Part shown: positions 33,137-44,364 of the stretch, piece after piece
Layout of the letters: each line of letters starts with the position of its first letter
Numbering within the stretch: the first letter of the stretch is position 1
Assembly (NCBI GenBank): GCA_030248295.1
Contig: JASANH010000148.1
Location: 35,723 to 99,722, forward strand
Length of the DNA: 64,000 bases
From: Mesodorylaimus sp. YZB2_4
Taxonomy: Eukaryota; Nematoda; Enoplea; Dorylaimida; Dorylaimidae
Reading direction: 5' to 3'
Notes under the pieces: generated by a model
Told to the model about the DNA's origin: nothing
Databases searched by the model: none
The model's input: only the letters and a program-made list of their open reading frames with translations
Position numbers and translations under genes: made by a program

Positions 33137-35991
33137 TTTCGATTTGTGAGACGACGAGGGTGATTTTCGAGAGAGATGTCAATGACACGACTGATTCGCA
33201 CGATTCCGCTCGCTGAAACTGACCATCACCCCGCGAGTTGATGAACTGTAAAGTTGTGCATGGCTGCTTTGGCGATGTGTAAACTTGCCAGATGAGCACT
33301 GCACTGTGTATATTTCAGGAGGGAAGTTTTTGATCCAGTAAGATTTTTGATGACGCTTATCGTTAAATCTTGATCCTCATACTTTGAACCTACAGCGGAT
33401 ATCGCGCACTCACGTGACGGCGAGTTTGGGCTGATCTTACCAGCGATCAGTCCAAGGTCTTCATTAGCCCATGGTAGAAAGGCTCATTCCTGCAGAGTAT
33501 CGATCACTAGGACCCCGATTCCCACACCCCCTCAGGCAAGGATAATATCTCCATACACAGACAATAGACCTTAGAAAGCACACAGCTGGCCAACTCTCCA
33601 AAAACTGTCAAGGCCTCGAATGTTTTGGCCCACTGTACATATTGTAGATCTAGCTTATCGTTAGTGCTCTTGGCTGACAGAGTGTAAATGACAAAGCTTC
33701 TCTGCTAAAACTGTTTTAGAGAGCCTTGAGAAAGCTTGTTTCTTGACCTCATGCCTTGTCAGGTACCCGATCACAATGTCACAAAATTAAGACCGCTGCA
33801 ACCCTCTCGCCTAGCGAGCCATCGCGAGTCGGAGGGAGACGTCAACGTCTCAGGCTGATGTTTCAGCCGCAAGACTTGCCTACTCCAGTCACCCACATTC
33901 TCTCCTTTGCCTGCCAGGCTTGGATGCACCGTTTTACGTACATTACCTTTGAACCCAGAAAAACCTGCTGTATGCACTGCGCATGGGAATATTGATCAGG
34001 ACAACGCTGTCCACCGCAGCCAGCATGACTTAAGCCAGTCTGATTGGAAACCAAAGCGTATCTCGTTCAAAGTCGCTTATCACATTTCTTAGGAACTTTG
34101 ACAGGTGGCAGAATTTCTAAAATTCGTATCAAAGACCCGAAAACTTTTGAACACGTTTGTTTATTGCGCGAGGTGCCCCACATTTTTAAAAAATATTGGC
34201 GAAGCTTTCCAGTTGTCAGAATTTCAGCCTAAATCAGGGGATTGTGAATTAAATAGGCCCCCTTATCCTGCTAATAGAAACTTTTTCTCAACACAATTTC
34301 TGAAATATCTGCTGTGCAATAATTGATGGGAGCATATTCTAGCACCCACATGCTCGAGACATAAAGTTGACTTGAAGCAGCCCGCAAAAGGTAATGGACA
34401 AGTATTGCAGTACTCTGCACAAAAAACGTGCATAATGTGCTGAGCCTGTGCGACACATTAGACAGGGCCTATCTCGACACCGCCTCACACTAGCACGGAA
34501 AGGATAAAACGATGCAGAATTTCATGCTCTTTCGAACAGCGCATCACGTTCTCTGCTAGGATGTGTTTCCACTCCTTCTTTCACTGAATTTCCATCCATA
34601 CAAATCCTGGTGCTCTGGAACTTCTGTGCTTAATGAATTGGAATGCGCATCAGGCGACCTCCATGCAATAGTGCCTTTTTTGATGAAAAACTTTGCACCT
34701 GGTGTCTGCCTTTCGATTTGATCGCGCAAGGTTTCGGTTGCGTTCATGTCTTTTGGTTGGTGTGGCCCAGAACTCATTCATCGTAATTTATAAATTTCAG
34801 CCCTTACTCGCCCTTTCATGTTTCCATCGTGGCACTGCCGCGCGCACTGGGACCACGGCAAGGTGCACTGTCTTCTCGAAGTCTATATTCAGCATTGGGA
34901 TCCAGTTATTTGATCAGGGCCAAAATGCCTCGTCATCGATATTCCCTTCAGCGAGAAGTAATGCAGCAATTGCATTGCGAATAAACTTTATCCCAAAAAA
35001 TGGCATCACCACAGAATTTTCTGGTGGTGAATGCACACGGGGTGGAATTCAACATTTTTGGTGCAGAAAGATTGCTTTGAACGATTCGACACCAAGCAAA
35101 ATTGAGAGATGCACAACCTGACAATCTGGCACCAATATCCGTCAGTTTTGAATGCTCTTTCGGCCACTGAAGTTGACATGCGCGATTTGCACGGATCACG
35201 AGGCTTCCGTGGATACTGGTAGCCGTAAATTTCACTTTCTGGTGGTCTGGGAAATCGGACTAACACCACGAATCAGGTTCGACCCAGTGGGGTCTTGCAT
35301 GAGTTCGGTGTCGAACACTTCCGTATTCGATCAGGTTGTATGATGGTCTTGCGTGTGCATTATATAGAGTGCACCAACAGTTGATATATGCAGTAACGGC
35401 TGAATTAAAGTCGATGTGATTCTTCCGAAGAGCCACTCACAAACGTGATTTTGAATACACTCTGCATCAATAGGCTTCTAAAAACGGAAGTCAGAAAAAA
35501 TTTGCACGAAGCAGATTAAGCGACAGAGAAAAAGCTGGGGTAATTGCCAGAAATTGCTGGCTAGTTGAAAAGCTAGTTGTATCTTGAGTGTTGTCTTTTC
35601 CATTACAGCTTTATTGAAGCGGTTGAGTGATAAGTTATGTGCATAAAAGACAGATGGAGTCATCGAATGCAGTTGCATACAGTAGAACATACGGGAAAGG
35701 CATTTGATGAATTTCGAGGAAACATGAGCTGAAAGCTGAAACAAATGAAACAAATATTCGGATTTTACGGCCAAATTTTTACCCCGATTCTGCGTGATCC
35801 GCTTACTATGCGGATATTTTGGCAGACAAGGAGAGCGTGTTTCATGTGTGCTGCATTCAGTTATCCTCATTGAAGTGGTTCTTTTCATGATTAGTAGCCT
35901 TCTGATACAAAAGAATCATCATCACAGAAAAAACACAGCATAGAGAACAGGCTGCAGGATCATTCGTTCATCACGATGGTCATGGCACAGC
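33137..35991. other. Spacer between genes A1 and B1
   Basis: Holds the A1 5' flank (a TATCGTTA variant of the shared upstream motif at about 33359), a MITE relic at about 33793-33930, and 2 kb of sequence repeated in copy 2 without a recognisable gene. Frames such as 34556-34777 (-), 34948-35235 (-) and 35478-35888 (-) recur in copy 2 because the DNA is duplicated. They show no known domain. Confidence 0.5.
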
Positions 35992-37280
35992 CTACTTGGA
36001 GGCGTACTTCCTGACCAAGTCATCGACTGGCGTCAGCGACAGTTCAGGCGGGGCCGAAACACTCCATTCGGCTGTTGACGACCCCAGGGCAGTCGAAGCC
36101 ATCATCTTCTTCTGGGCATTCTGTTCCCTCACCAGGCGGATGTCGTAGAGCACGACGGCGACGGCGATCGGGATGGCGATGACACAGCCGATGCTCAGGC
36201 CGATCAGAGTGCGCTGCAGCTTGACGATGTACGGGTCGTCGTTCCAGTACAGGCCATCGTCCGGGTCTTCTTCGTCTTCCTTGTCATCGTCGCCAGGAGC
36301 ACTCGAAGTGGGCGTGCCGATGGGGCTGGTGCTAGGCGTGACACTATCCGAGGTGTGAGTAGGGGTGCTGGGATTTTGGCAGCTGTCCGTACAAGGCATG
36401 GGCACAATCGAACCATTTTTCATGCAGTATAAGTGGATTCGATCGTCGGGTGGGCGCTCTTGAACCGTCCAATTCTGGAAAGTTGCAGTTTCGTAGTACT
36501 CGGCAGCTGAGCAGTTGTTTGGCCCCATTTTCGTGCACGGTCCCTGCCAGTTCTTGAAAACACAGCTGGATAGACTGCCTTCTACCCATGTTCGCACTTC
36601 GGTTGTGACATCGTACAGGCGTGCATCCCTTTGGCAAATGCCATTCCATGTATACATGACACCGCCGTCTTGTTTACGAGTCAAACTCAGCGCACCCACC
36701 ACAAGCGCTTGGAACGAATCGCATCAGGCATGGCAAAGGTAGGAAATAAGACGGCATGGGCGTCGGTCTCGATAATTTCTTGGACACTTCGGTTTCGTTC
36801 TGTTTCATTCATTTCGCACACTTTCCTAGCAACTGCCGTGAAGACATAGACCAGCTTGGGGACATGGACTCGGTCGTTCTTCCCAAATGCCACCTCGCGG
36901 GTCCTCATTCCGACAGCGGCAGAAGTGAATGCGAAGGGCGGCGTGTAAGTGCCTTTGCCGATCTTTCCAGCCGCTTCGATCACCTTATCAGTACTGTCTC
37001 CGTTATCGAACGACAACACGAGCTCCGCGGCGGATCCGAATTCGACAATGGCTATCCTTGTTTGATTGTTTGCCAGAGTGAGCTTCTTCGCCAGATCTTT
37101 GATCACGTCCGTCACGAGTTCGACGCTCTCTTTGTTGACCACGTTTGTGACATTGCTGTCGTAATGAATTCCGATAGCTGGGTCGAACTCGCGCGCGTTC
37201 GACTTCCATTCGGATTTTTGCTTACCGGTGGTCATCGAGAAGATGGTCAAGCATACGAACAACCACCACGACGATTTCAT
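35992..37280 (-). pseudogene. vWA-like family gene B, copy 1, frameshifted
   Basis: Start ATG at 37280 (MKSSWWLFVCLTIFSMTTG). The vWA-like domain is open to about 36725, where a 1-bp deletion relative to genes C and E (coding around ATMPD/GDRFQALV) shifts the frame and gives a stop at 36687. The downstream frame (36702-35992) carries the remaining family parts intact: SCVFKNWQGPC, a Thr/Pro-rich linker, the membrane helix, and the tail WSVSAPPELSLTPVDDLVRK. The same break is in copy 2, so it predates the duplication. A tiny intron is not supported: no suitable GT/AG pair is seen. It could be a pseudogene or, less likely, make a secreted truncated protein. Confidence 0.8.
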
Positions 37281-37566
37281 GCGATATCTGAGATGATGAT
37301 GAGTGAAATTTGGAGAGATATCTGCGACACGACTGATTTCTACGATTCTGTTCGCTGGAATGCTGACCACCGCCAGGCGTGCTGATGTAAAGTTGTGCAC
37401 GGCTTCTTTAGCTTACAAGGGAACATGGCCAAACCTAGTCAAGCTTTGCAATTTTCGGTTTTGGCTGGCCATGCTCCTTTGTGAGTGTAAAGATGACAGC
37501 GCGCGCACATTGGAAGTGGAATTTTCCAATTCCTCGTTGGAATCTCGCATGATTTTGAGTGTCTCT

Positions 37567-37574
37567 TATCGATA
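37567..37574 (-). promoter_or_regulatory. TATCGATA motif upstream of gene B1
   Basis: Palindromic TATCGATA within the conserved TATCGATAAGAGACACT block, 287 bp upstream of the start. The same block precedes B2 (50352-50359), D2 (56652-56659) and E (59085-59092). A DRE-like role is inference. Confidence 0.4.
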
Positions 37575-37794
37575 ATCTTGATCCTTGAGCTCTGATTTCT
37601 GAACGGATAATTACACTTCTACAGCATATGTAACTCATTTCGGTATGTGAACACTCCGCCCCACCCAGAGACGCGGATGCGGTCAATGACATTTGACTGT
37701 CCACTCTCACATCTCTTTGACTGTCCGTCTGTCAGGGACCATCCATAAAAGACGCGCAGACTACCCAGGAGCGTGTGTGGGGTAGGCTCACAGT

Positions 37795-37885
37795 GGACAT
37801 CCACTTATTTGAAAATTGTGCGGCACTTCAAATCCGACTGCAATCAGGAATCGACTTTATTGCCGATTCCTGATTGCATTCCTGA
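37795..37885 (+). mobile_element. Short LINE reverse-transcriptase fragment
   Basis: Encodes VDIHLFENCAALQIRLQSGI, matching the start of the LINE relic at 56876. It then breaks in a small inverted/direct repeat of CAGGAATCG and CGATTCCTG. Repeated in copy 2 at about 50580-50670. Confidence 0.6.
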
Positions 37886-38499
37886 TTGATGTAGCGTAAA
37901 GTTGTGAATGGCTGCTTTCGCGTAATGTAAACTTTAATTAAGCACTGCGCTGTGCGCGTTAGATAAGTGATTTTCGATTCTGCGCCAGGATGTCATAAGA
38001 TTTGAGATGTCTCTTATCCTTTATCCTTAAGCTCTGACTTCTAGGCAGATACATATATATTTCTATAGCATGTGTGACGCTCTAGTACGTGAACACGACA
38101 TTCGCGCCCAAGCGATTCTGCGGCGGAGTGGATATTGCCATTGCTGGTTGACGGTCCATACTCAGGGTCAGCCTCGCCATCAAGCAAGAAGAGGAATTTC
38201 CTTTCTCGTCCTAGTTTTTCTCGATTAGCTTAGTAGAGCCTTGATCAGAACTCCATGAGCTCTTTTCACATCGCTGTCCGACGTGACTGCGTGTAGAGAA
38301 GAGCAATCTCGAGACCAACTCACCAGACGAGAATTATGTTACCTTCTCTCTTCTACTCTACTCGTCGCCTGCTCTGGCCATAGCCCTGGCGAGCCAAGCT
38401 TTGACTACATTGCATGATATATATACGCGGGAGATCCAAACTCTACTGTGACACTCCCAGCACTCAATGAGCTTGTATCACTTTGTCGAGGCCCATTAC

Positions 38500-38770
38500 T
38501 GTATACAGTTGCCCAATTCTAAACACGACCAGCAATTCTCAGCTTGTTACGCCTTCTCAAATCTGGATGGGAATTGGGCATCAGCTGAAATGAGTCGACT
38601 GCGACTTGGGCTAGCCCACAAATGACCAACTAACCCAGAACGCTCGACAAAATGAGCACTGCGAGTCGAAACCATCTCGCCCGATTACGCTTCCTTCACA
38701 AACTGAATCTTACGCACACTCCCCACCTCCACACGACGCGAGCACATCCAGGTGGCTACGCCGTGGCTGT
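38500..38770 (-). pseudogene. Decayed copy of TSP1-like gene exons 1-2
   Basis: Matches 30231-30430 along its length (shared CCAGCAATTCTCAGCTTG-like, GGGCATCAGCT and AATGACCAACT blocks), but the frame is broken and the exon 1 donor has become GTTAGT. It is present only in copy 1, because the equivalent part of copy 2 is replaced by the block at 50826-51218. Confidence 0.7.
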
Positions 38771-38798
38771 ACTCTAGTCACCGAAATAGTGACGCACA

Positions 38799-39010
38799 TC
38801 ATACAACTCTGGGGGGTATGGAGACGCTCCATCCAGAAGACATGGAAACATTGTTCTCTGGCTTCCCAATAACGCTTTTCCCAGATGACGCTTCATAGGC
38901 TTCTCTGGCGCGGATGAAAGCACGAGGACGATAGGAATGGCGCAGCCGATGCTCACAGTTAGACATCAGAGTGCGCTTCAGGTTGATGATGTATAAAGTC
39001 TGTCGTCTTT
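38799..39010 (-). pseudogene. Fossil of a class I family tail downstream of gene C1
   Basis: Reads YIINLKRTL, then a scrambled membrane helix, then GKSVIGKPENNVSMSSGWSV followed by SIPP. DNA alignment to the functional tail of genes A, B and E is clear around CTGAAGCGCACTCTGAT. The gene C frame ends upstream in a different hydrophobic end. Confidence 0.7.
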
Positions 39011-39158
39011 GTCGTAGACGCGCTGGAATTATGTAGCTGTAGACGACGTCGGCAAAGCTGTAGCTGCGGGAATTGGTAGTCGTCAAGGTGGAGTTTGTGT
39101 AGGGCTTAGAACAGATACCTTTTCTTCACACAAGCACGCCTTAACTCAATAAACAATC

Positions 39159-40341
39159 CTACCATATAAACCAGCAGATTATCCTGCCTGTCTCAGTGCA
39201 GAAGAAAACTAGATGGAAAAAAGGGCAGCTAAACCCCAAGACTACTTGGAAAAAACCACGCAAATACAAGTAACTGAAATAGCAGAACATAATAATCGCC
39301 AATAAATCTTCGCGATTGTCTTTCCCGTTCTTCTCGTTGCCATTTTCGTCTTCGGAAGCACTCAAAGTGCGCGTGCCATTGCGGTTTGGGGTAGGCGTGA
39401 CACTATTCGTGGTGTGAGTAGGGGTGCTGGGACTTTGGCAGTTGTCGGTACAAGGCATGGGCACAATCGAACCATTTTTCATGCAGTATAAGTGGATTCG
39501 ATCGTCGGGCGGGCGCTCTTGAATCGCGTGATTCTGGAACGTTGCAGTTCGATAGTACTCGTCAGCAACGCAGTTGTTTCGTCCCATTTTCGTGCACGGT
39601 CCTTGCAACTTCTGGAAAACACAACTGGAGAGACTGCCTTCTATCCGTGTGCGCACTTCGGTTGTGACATCGTACAGGCGTGCATCCCTTTGGCAATTGC
39701 CATTCCATGCGTATGTGACACCGCCGTCTTGTTTACGAGTCAAATTGAGCGCACCCATCACAAGCGCTTGGAATCTATCGCCGGATGGCCAAGCAAAACT
39801 AGGCAAGAAGATGGCGTGTGCGTCCGTTACGATGATTTCTTGGACTCTTTCGTCTCGTTCGGCTTCACTGATTTCGCACACTTTCTCAGCAAATGTCGTG
39901 AAGACATAGACCAGCTTGGGCACGTGGACTCGGTCGTTCTTCCCAAACGCCATCTCGCGGGTCCTCATTCCGACATAAGCCGCAGTGAATGTGAAAGGCG
40001 GTATGTACGTCCCATTGCCGATCCTATTAGCCGCTCTGCTCACGTTTTTAAGGCTGACTCCGTTCTCGATCGACAGCAGGAGGTTCTCATTGGATCCGAA
40101 TTCAACGATGGCCATCCTTGTTGCATTTGGAGTTGGAGAGAACATCACCGCCAGCGTTTTGATCATTTCAGCTACGAGATTGACGTTTTTTTTCATTGAC
40201 CGGGTTGGTGACAGTGCTGTTGTAGTGGATGCCGATGGCCAAGTCGAACACGCTCGTGTTGTTTTCCCATTCGGACTGCGGCTGACCATTGATCGTCGAG
40301 AAGGCAGCCAAGCAAATAAAAAACCACAATGATGATCTCAT
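39159..40341 (-). pseudogene. vWA-like family gene C, copy 1, frameshift in an A8 run
   Basis: Start ATG at 40341 (MRSSLWFFICLAAFSTINGQ). After VNPVNEKK a run of eight A (minus strand; 40186-40193) puts the rest out of frame. A -1 shift at A-AAA-AAA restores NVNLVAEMIKTLAVMF and the whole domain. The second frame runs to 39159: PKLVYVFT, SCVFQKLQGPC, YC, PCTDNC, a Ser/Thr/Pro linker, then an alternative hydrophobic C terminus (LLAIIMFCYFSYLYLRGFF) instead of the class I helix and tail. Copy 2 has the same run. It could be a pseudogene or a case of programmed frameshifting or slippage. Confidence 0.7.
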
Positions 40342-41102
40342 TTTCGATTCGAGACGGCGGGGGTGAATTTGATGAGCGATGTCTGACATGACCGATTCGC
40401 ACGATTCTTTTCGATGAAAGGCTGACAGCCACCACGCGCAGTGATGCACTGTAAAGTTGTACATGGCTGCTTTGGCGTCGTGTAAACTTGCCAAATTGAG
40501 CACTGCGCTGTTCACGTTGGAAGTTTGAAAGTGTGTTTTCAAATTTCGGCGCCTAAATTTAGTAAGATTTGTATCATCTCTTTTTGATAACCTTGATTCT
40601 TAGGGACAGATTTCTGAACAGATAACTATATTTCTAGAGCATATGTGACTCATTTTAGTATGTGAAAACTCGATCACACCCAAAGGGGTGGATGCGGTCA
40701 ACCACATTTGACTGTCCACACTCATATTCGTCAGGGGCCATCCATGATGGATATGCAGGCTACCCGGGTGGGTGGAAAAGGGGGGCAAGACAACAGTTGA
40801 GGTTGACACCCAGTGGAGAGCCCGTTGACACGAAGGAGAAAAGGGAGATTGACAACCAGTGGAACCCGCCTATTGAAATTTGTTGGAGGTGTATTCGAAC
40901 CTGTACCATTTCAAGTCCCCAATGTGTACTCTGCACAGACTAAAAATGTGACTGTCGACGTTAGACGTGACTGACTGGCTGATTAAGGCATAAAAGCCTT
41001 ATTATCTGCGGGCAGTGTGGAGGTACTGACTAATCTGGACTGGTTCTTGATTTGAATTGATATTAACCTGTTGTCTAGTGCCATGCCCATGAGTGGCATT
41101 CG

Positions 41103-41931
41103 GTGGCCCTATCGCGATCAGTCGAGAGTCAGCCGCTAGTTGATGGCTGTCTCTGTTTCTCATTCCATCTGTATATTTCTGCAGCCAAAGACAACCTGTC
41201 CATACTGTCCATACAAATAGATTTTGTATCGAACTGTGTTACGGAGACAGGCCTTGATTTCAATGCGGACAAAATGCAGGCCTGTATATTCCGTTTGAAT
41301 AAGCTCGCAGCTGAATTTCCTGTACTACTCTTGAATGGTAAGCCAATACAATTTACGGACACTGTCAAGTATTTAGGAGTTCATTTCTCGCTAGATTACG
41401 GGTCTGTTGCTTGGTCTCCAATACAAAACAAGCTATCGGATGATCTCGGAAGGGCGCAAAAATTTGCTGCACGGGCAGTTCTCAACAATTGGACAATATC
41501 CTACGAATCGGCGCTGGAGACACTGAAGTGGACTTCATTATCTGACCGAAGAAATCACCACAAATTATTGCAATTTTATCGGTATTACCATGGACAGGCG
41601 GCTTACCCAAATCGGCATTTTGTTCATGCGGACATGTGTGGTCGTCGCGTGAGTGCTCGCACCTCACAACCACATCAATTGGAAATAACAAAATGTCGAT
41701 CAAAAACCTTTACTCAAAGTTTTGAATTTTCTTCAATGACTTTATGGAACACTGTGATACCAAGCACCATCGCTTTTAGTTGTTTTACCGAGTTCAAAGA
41801 TTTTGTGACAAAGATTCGTTTTTGACATGCTTTTATTTTAACTTTATCTTGTCCTTGTTTTATGTGCTGTGCCTCATCAGTGGACTGGTAAGTCTTTTGG
41901 CATAGTAAACTTTAGCATAGCATAGCATAGG
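41103..41931 (+). mobile_element. 3' end of a non-LTR retrotransposon (LINE), decayed
   Basis: Frame 41103-41825 encodes the late reverse-transcriptase region and C terminus: GLDFNADKMQACIFRLNK, VKYLGVHFS, LGRAQKFAARAVLNNW, then LKWTSLSDRRNHHKLLQFYR and SSMTLWNTVIPSTI. It ends in tandem AGCATAGCATAG units (41913-41931), a typical LINE tail. A segment after VKYLGVHFS is replaced relative to copy 2. The element is dead and 5'-truncated. Confidence 0.8.
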
Positions 41932-41944
41932 GCGCAGCACCAAA

Positions 41945-42457
41945 AAATATAAGTCTAAAAGTCACTGTCGATTAAAATAAAGATTGGAAACGAATCGTTT
42001 AAAAGTGTCATGCGTACTATTTGCTATATCATACGGCAAATCATTCCACAGATTTATGGCTGACACTTCGAAAGCCTGCGAGTATGTTGCAGTTCTCCCA
42101 GCAGGTTTCAAGATGGTGAGGAGCCGTTATGCGTTCACTGAACCTACGACCAGACATGTCGGTATGGGTTAGTCGTTGATGTGATGGATTGGCAGTCAGC
42201 CCATGATAAATCCGGTAGAAGTGCATTAGTTTCAGTTGATTTCTACGATTTTTCAAACTAGGCAGCTTTAGGGCAGCCAACGTGGTGTCATTGTCAATAT
42301 GCCGTTGGTTTTGCCAACAGAGGATGCATAATCGAGACGAGGGATAATGCATTGTGTATAGATGGTCTTCAGAACATTGGTAGCCAATTTTCCAAACTTG
42401 CGGCGAACTGCACCGATCATACGCCTGCAAGATGAGGCGAGCTGACGGCGGCTTCAT
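41945..42457 (-). mobile_element. 3' end of a second LINE, opposite orientation
   Basis: Minus-strand frame with LAALKLPSLKNRRNQLKLMH, FYRIYHG and the TDMSGRRFSERITAPHHLE block, homologous to the C terminus of the plus-strand element next to it. The two LINE ends lie tail to tail around 41931-41945. Confidence 0.7.
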
Positions 42458-42484
42458 GAGCTCCTCTGGTATTTTTCCCCTTCC

Positions 42485-42565
42485 TCAGGCGGATGTCGTC
42501 GATCAGAGTGCGCTCCAGGTTAACGATGTATGAATCCTCATTCCAGTACAGACAGTCGTCATTCT
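42485..42565 (-). pseudogene. Fossil of the class I membrane-tail segment near gene D1
   Basis: Encodes CLYWNEDSYIVNLERTLIDD joined directly to IRLRKG. This is the family's DGLYWNDDPYIVNLQRTL segment with the transmembrane helix deleted. Counterpart in copy 2: about 54646-54725. Confidence 0.65.
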
Positions 42566-42902
42566 AATGGACGAAGTGGAATTAGTGGCACGACATGAGC
42601 AAAGTTGTAGCTGCGAAAATGATAGTCAACAACGTGGAGTGTGTGTATGGCACATAACAGGTTTCTTTTCCTTTTTAGCTTGAACAAAGGCGTTTTTATC
42701 AATACTTTTGCTGTGTGACTTTTTACTTGGGTGCGCATGATATGTGTTTTAAGAAGTAAAACTAGAACTAGAACTCGAACTTCACACACGCACACCACAA
42801 AAGCAAGAAACAACCCTACCATACTGTATAACCCAGATTATCCTGCCCTGTTTCAGTGCAGAGGAAAACTAGATACGAAAAAGGACAGCTAAACTTCCAG
42901 GA

Positions 42903-43130
42903 CTATTTGGAAAGCATACCATGCAAATACGAATAAGTCAAAAAGCCCACCAGGATAACCACAATCAAATCTTCCGGACGGTCTTTCCCTTCCTTCTCAT
43001 TCACATCATCGTCGGCAGAAGCGCTCGAAGTGCGCGTATTGTGGCGGCTGGGGGCGGGCGTGATACTATCTGTGGTTTGAGATGGGGTGCTAGGACTTTG
43101 GCAGCTGTCGGTGCAAGGCACTGACACAGT
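42903..43130 (-). pseudogene. vWA-like family gene D, copy 1, cut by the duplication junction
   Basis: Only the C-terminal 74 codons remain (SVPCTDSCQSPSTPSQTTD to YLHGMLSK). Upstream the sequence jumps at about 43131 to the start of tandem unit 2. The intact gene is D2 at 55064-56161. Confidence 0.85.
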
Positions 43131-44364
43131 CCAACCGAACCGACATGGGTCGCTGCAGGTGCGAATCAGTCTCGGTTCCTATAGCTGGACAATAGCAACG
43201 TACAGGGCTTACTGCGCGCGCCGACTAGCGGACTATCAGATCATACACAGCAGAAAATATGGGAAGGCGAAGGGAGCCGCGGTACTAGTCGCGGCCATAC
43301 CAGACGGAATCACCTACGAGAACTGGAGACTTCGAGGGCATGTGCGTGGGGGGGGGGGGGGACGCGAGCCGGCATGATTGGAAGGCATTCCTGGCCTGTA
43401 CTGAAGGGAGAGGGTGGTGAAGCTTTTACACTAAGTTCAATACCAGTCTCCTACTTTGGTCCGTAGGCGGATCCCTGCAGTAGGTCCGTGCAGGTCAAGT
43501 TCTGGACGACTGTAGTTGGTGTGTTTGACCTGTACACGGTAGTGTATCTGGTTGCCTTGACTGGCCCTGAATACAGCGTATCATTGCCTTGGTTGGCCGC
43601 TCGATACGCTCCTCCAGGCGAGGCTGAAACTTGTCGGGTCGGGTGTCTCAGGCACCTACGACTAGGTGACCTGCCAGGAGGCTTTCGCTCCCTGCGATAT
43701 CTTCACCAATGTAGGGGTATTCCGCCTATTACACAACCCTACAGTGCAATGGCAATGATTACCGCGCTCAAACGACACTCCGTGCAGAGAGTCAATGAAA
43801 TTCTGAACGCGCATTTTGTCTCACCGACTAAATCCGTGTCCATCCTTGTTCATCCTTTATATGCATGAGATCGGAGAGAGCAGTGACAGTTGCAGTGGAG
43901 CAATGGATTGATCCTCAACCCCTACTGTATGGTTTGGAAACTCTTATCCCCAGCGACAGACGTTGGTTTGTGGAGCATAAACCTTCGCTGGCCGCGCGCC
44001 ATGCCATTGGTGACCCAGGCAGATGGCGAAGGACGAGGGAGGACTATCCCTTGTTGCCTCTAACGCTCGCACTGGTGGAGAGTTCGCTCATCATACGACT
44101 ACGACTGGTGATACGAGCTGGTAGTCCCGGGTAATGTGGGGCGACATGATACCCTGATCAACAATGAATAATTTGATCGCTGCGTCAAATCGAAACTGCT
44201 TTCTCTCAGTTCGTGCGTGCGTGCTTTGCAAGTGCCAACTTTTCTTCCTTTTACTGCGGAGAAGAACCGATGCTAGTACACTCGATGAAAATACAAAACA
44301 TTCAGCGATCGATTGAAAACATGAACCTCCTCATCTTGCATCCTCCCTGACTCAGATCCTTTCT

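Larger units (their letters stand above)
30739..43139. repeat. Tandem duplication unit, copy 1 (about 12.4 kb)
   Basis: Collinear with 43140-about 55290; the start offset is 12401 bp (30739 against 43140). Contains genes A1, B1, C1 and the 3' part of D1, plus LINE ends. Identity is high over most of the unit. Exceptions are the middle of gene A, a few indels (for example about 180 bp at 48191-48376 and about 120 bp at 46560-46680 present only in copy 2) and the block at 50826-51218. Confidence 0.93.

Noticed and set aside
35478-35888. Minus-strand frame of 136 codons downstream of gene B1 (also 48272-48685)
   Set aside because: It is the 3' flank of gene B DNA. The frame diverges between copies through an indel, and a piece also follows gene E (60686-60886) in broken form.
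36756-37385. Long plus-strand frame (209 codons) opposite gene B, repeated at 49541-50170 and, in similar form, at 39492-40199, 51577-52284 and 55343-56155
   Set aside because: These are mirror frames of the minus-strand family genes. They recur only because the coding strand is conserved, and they show no membrane or domain logic of their own.
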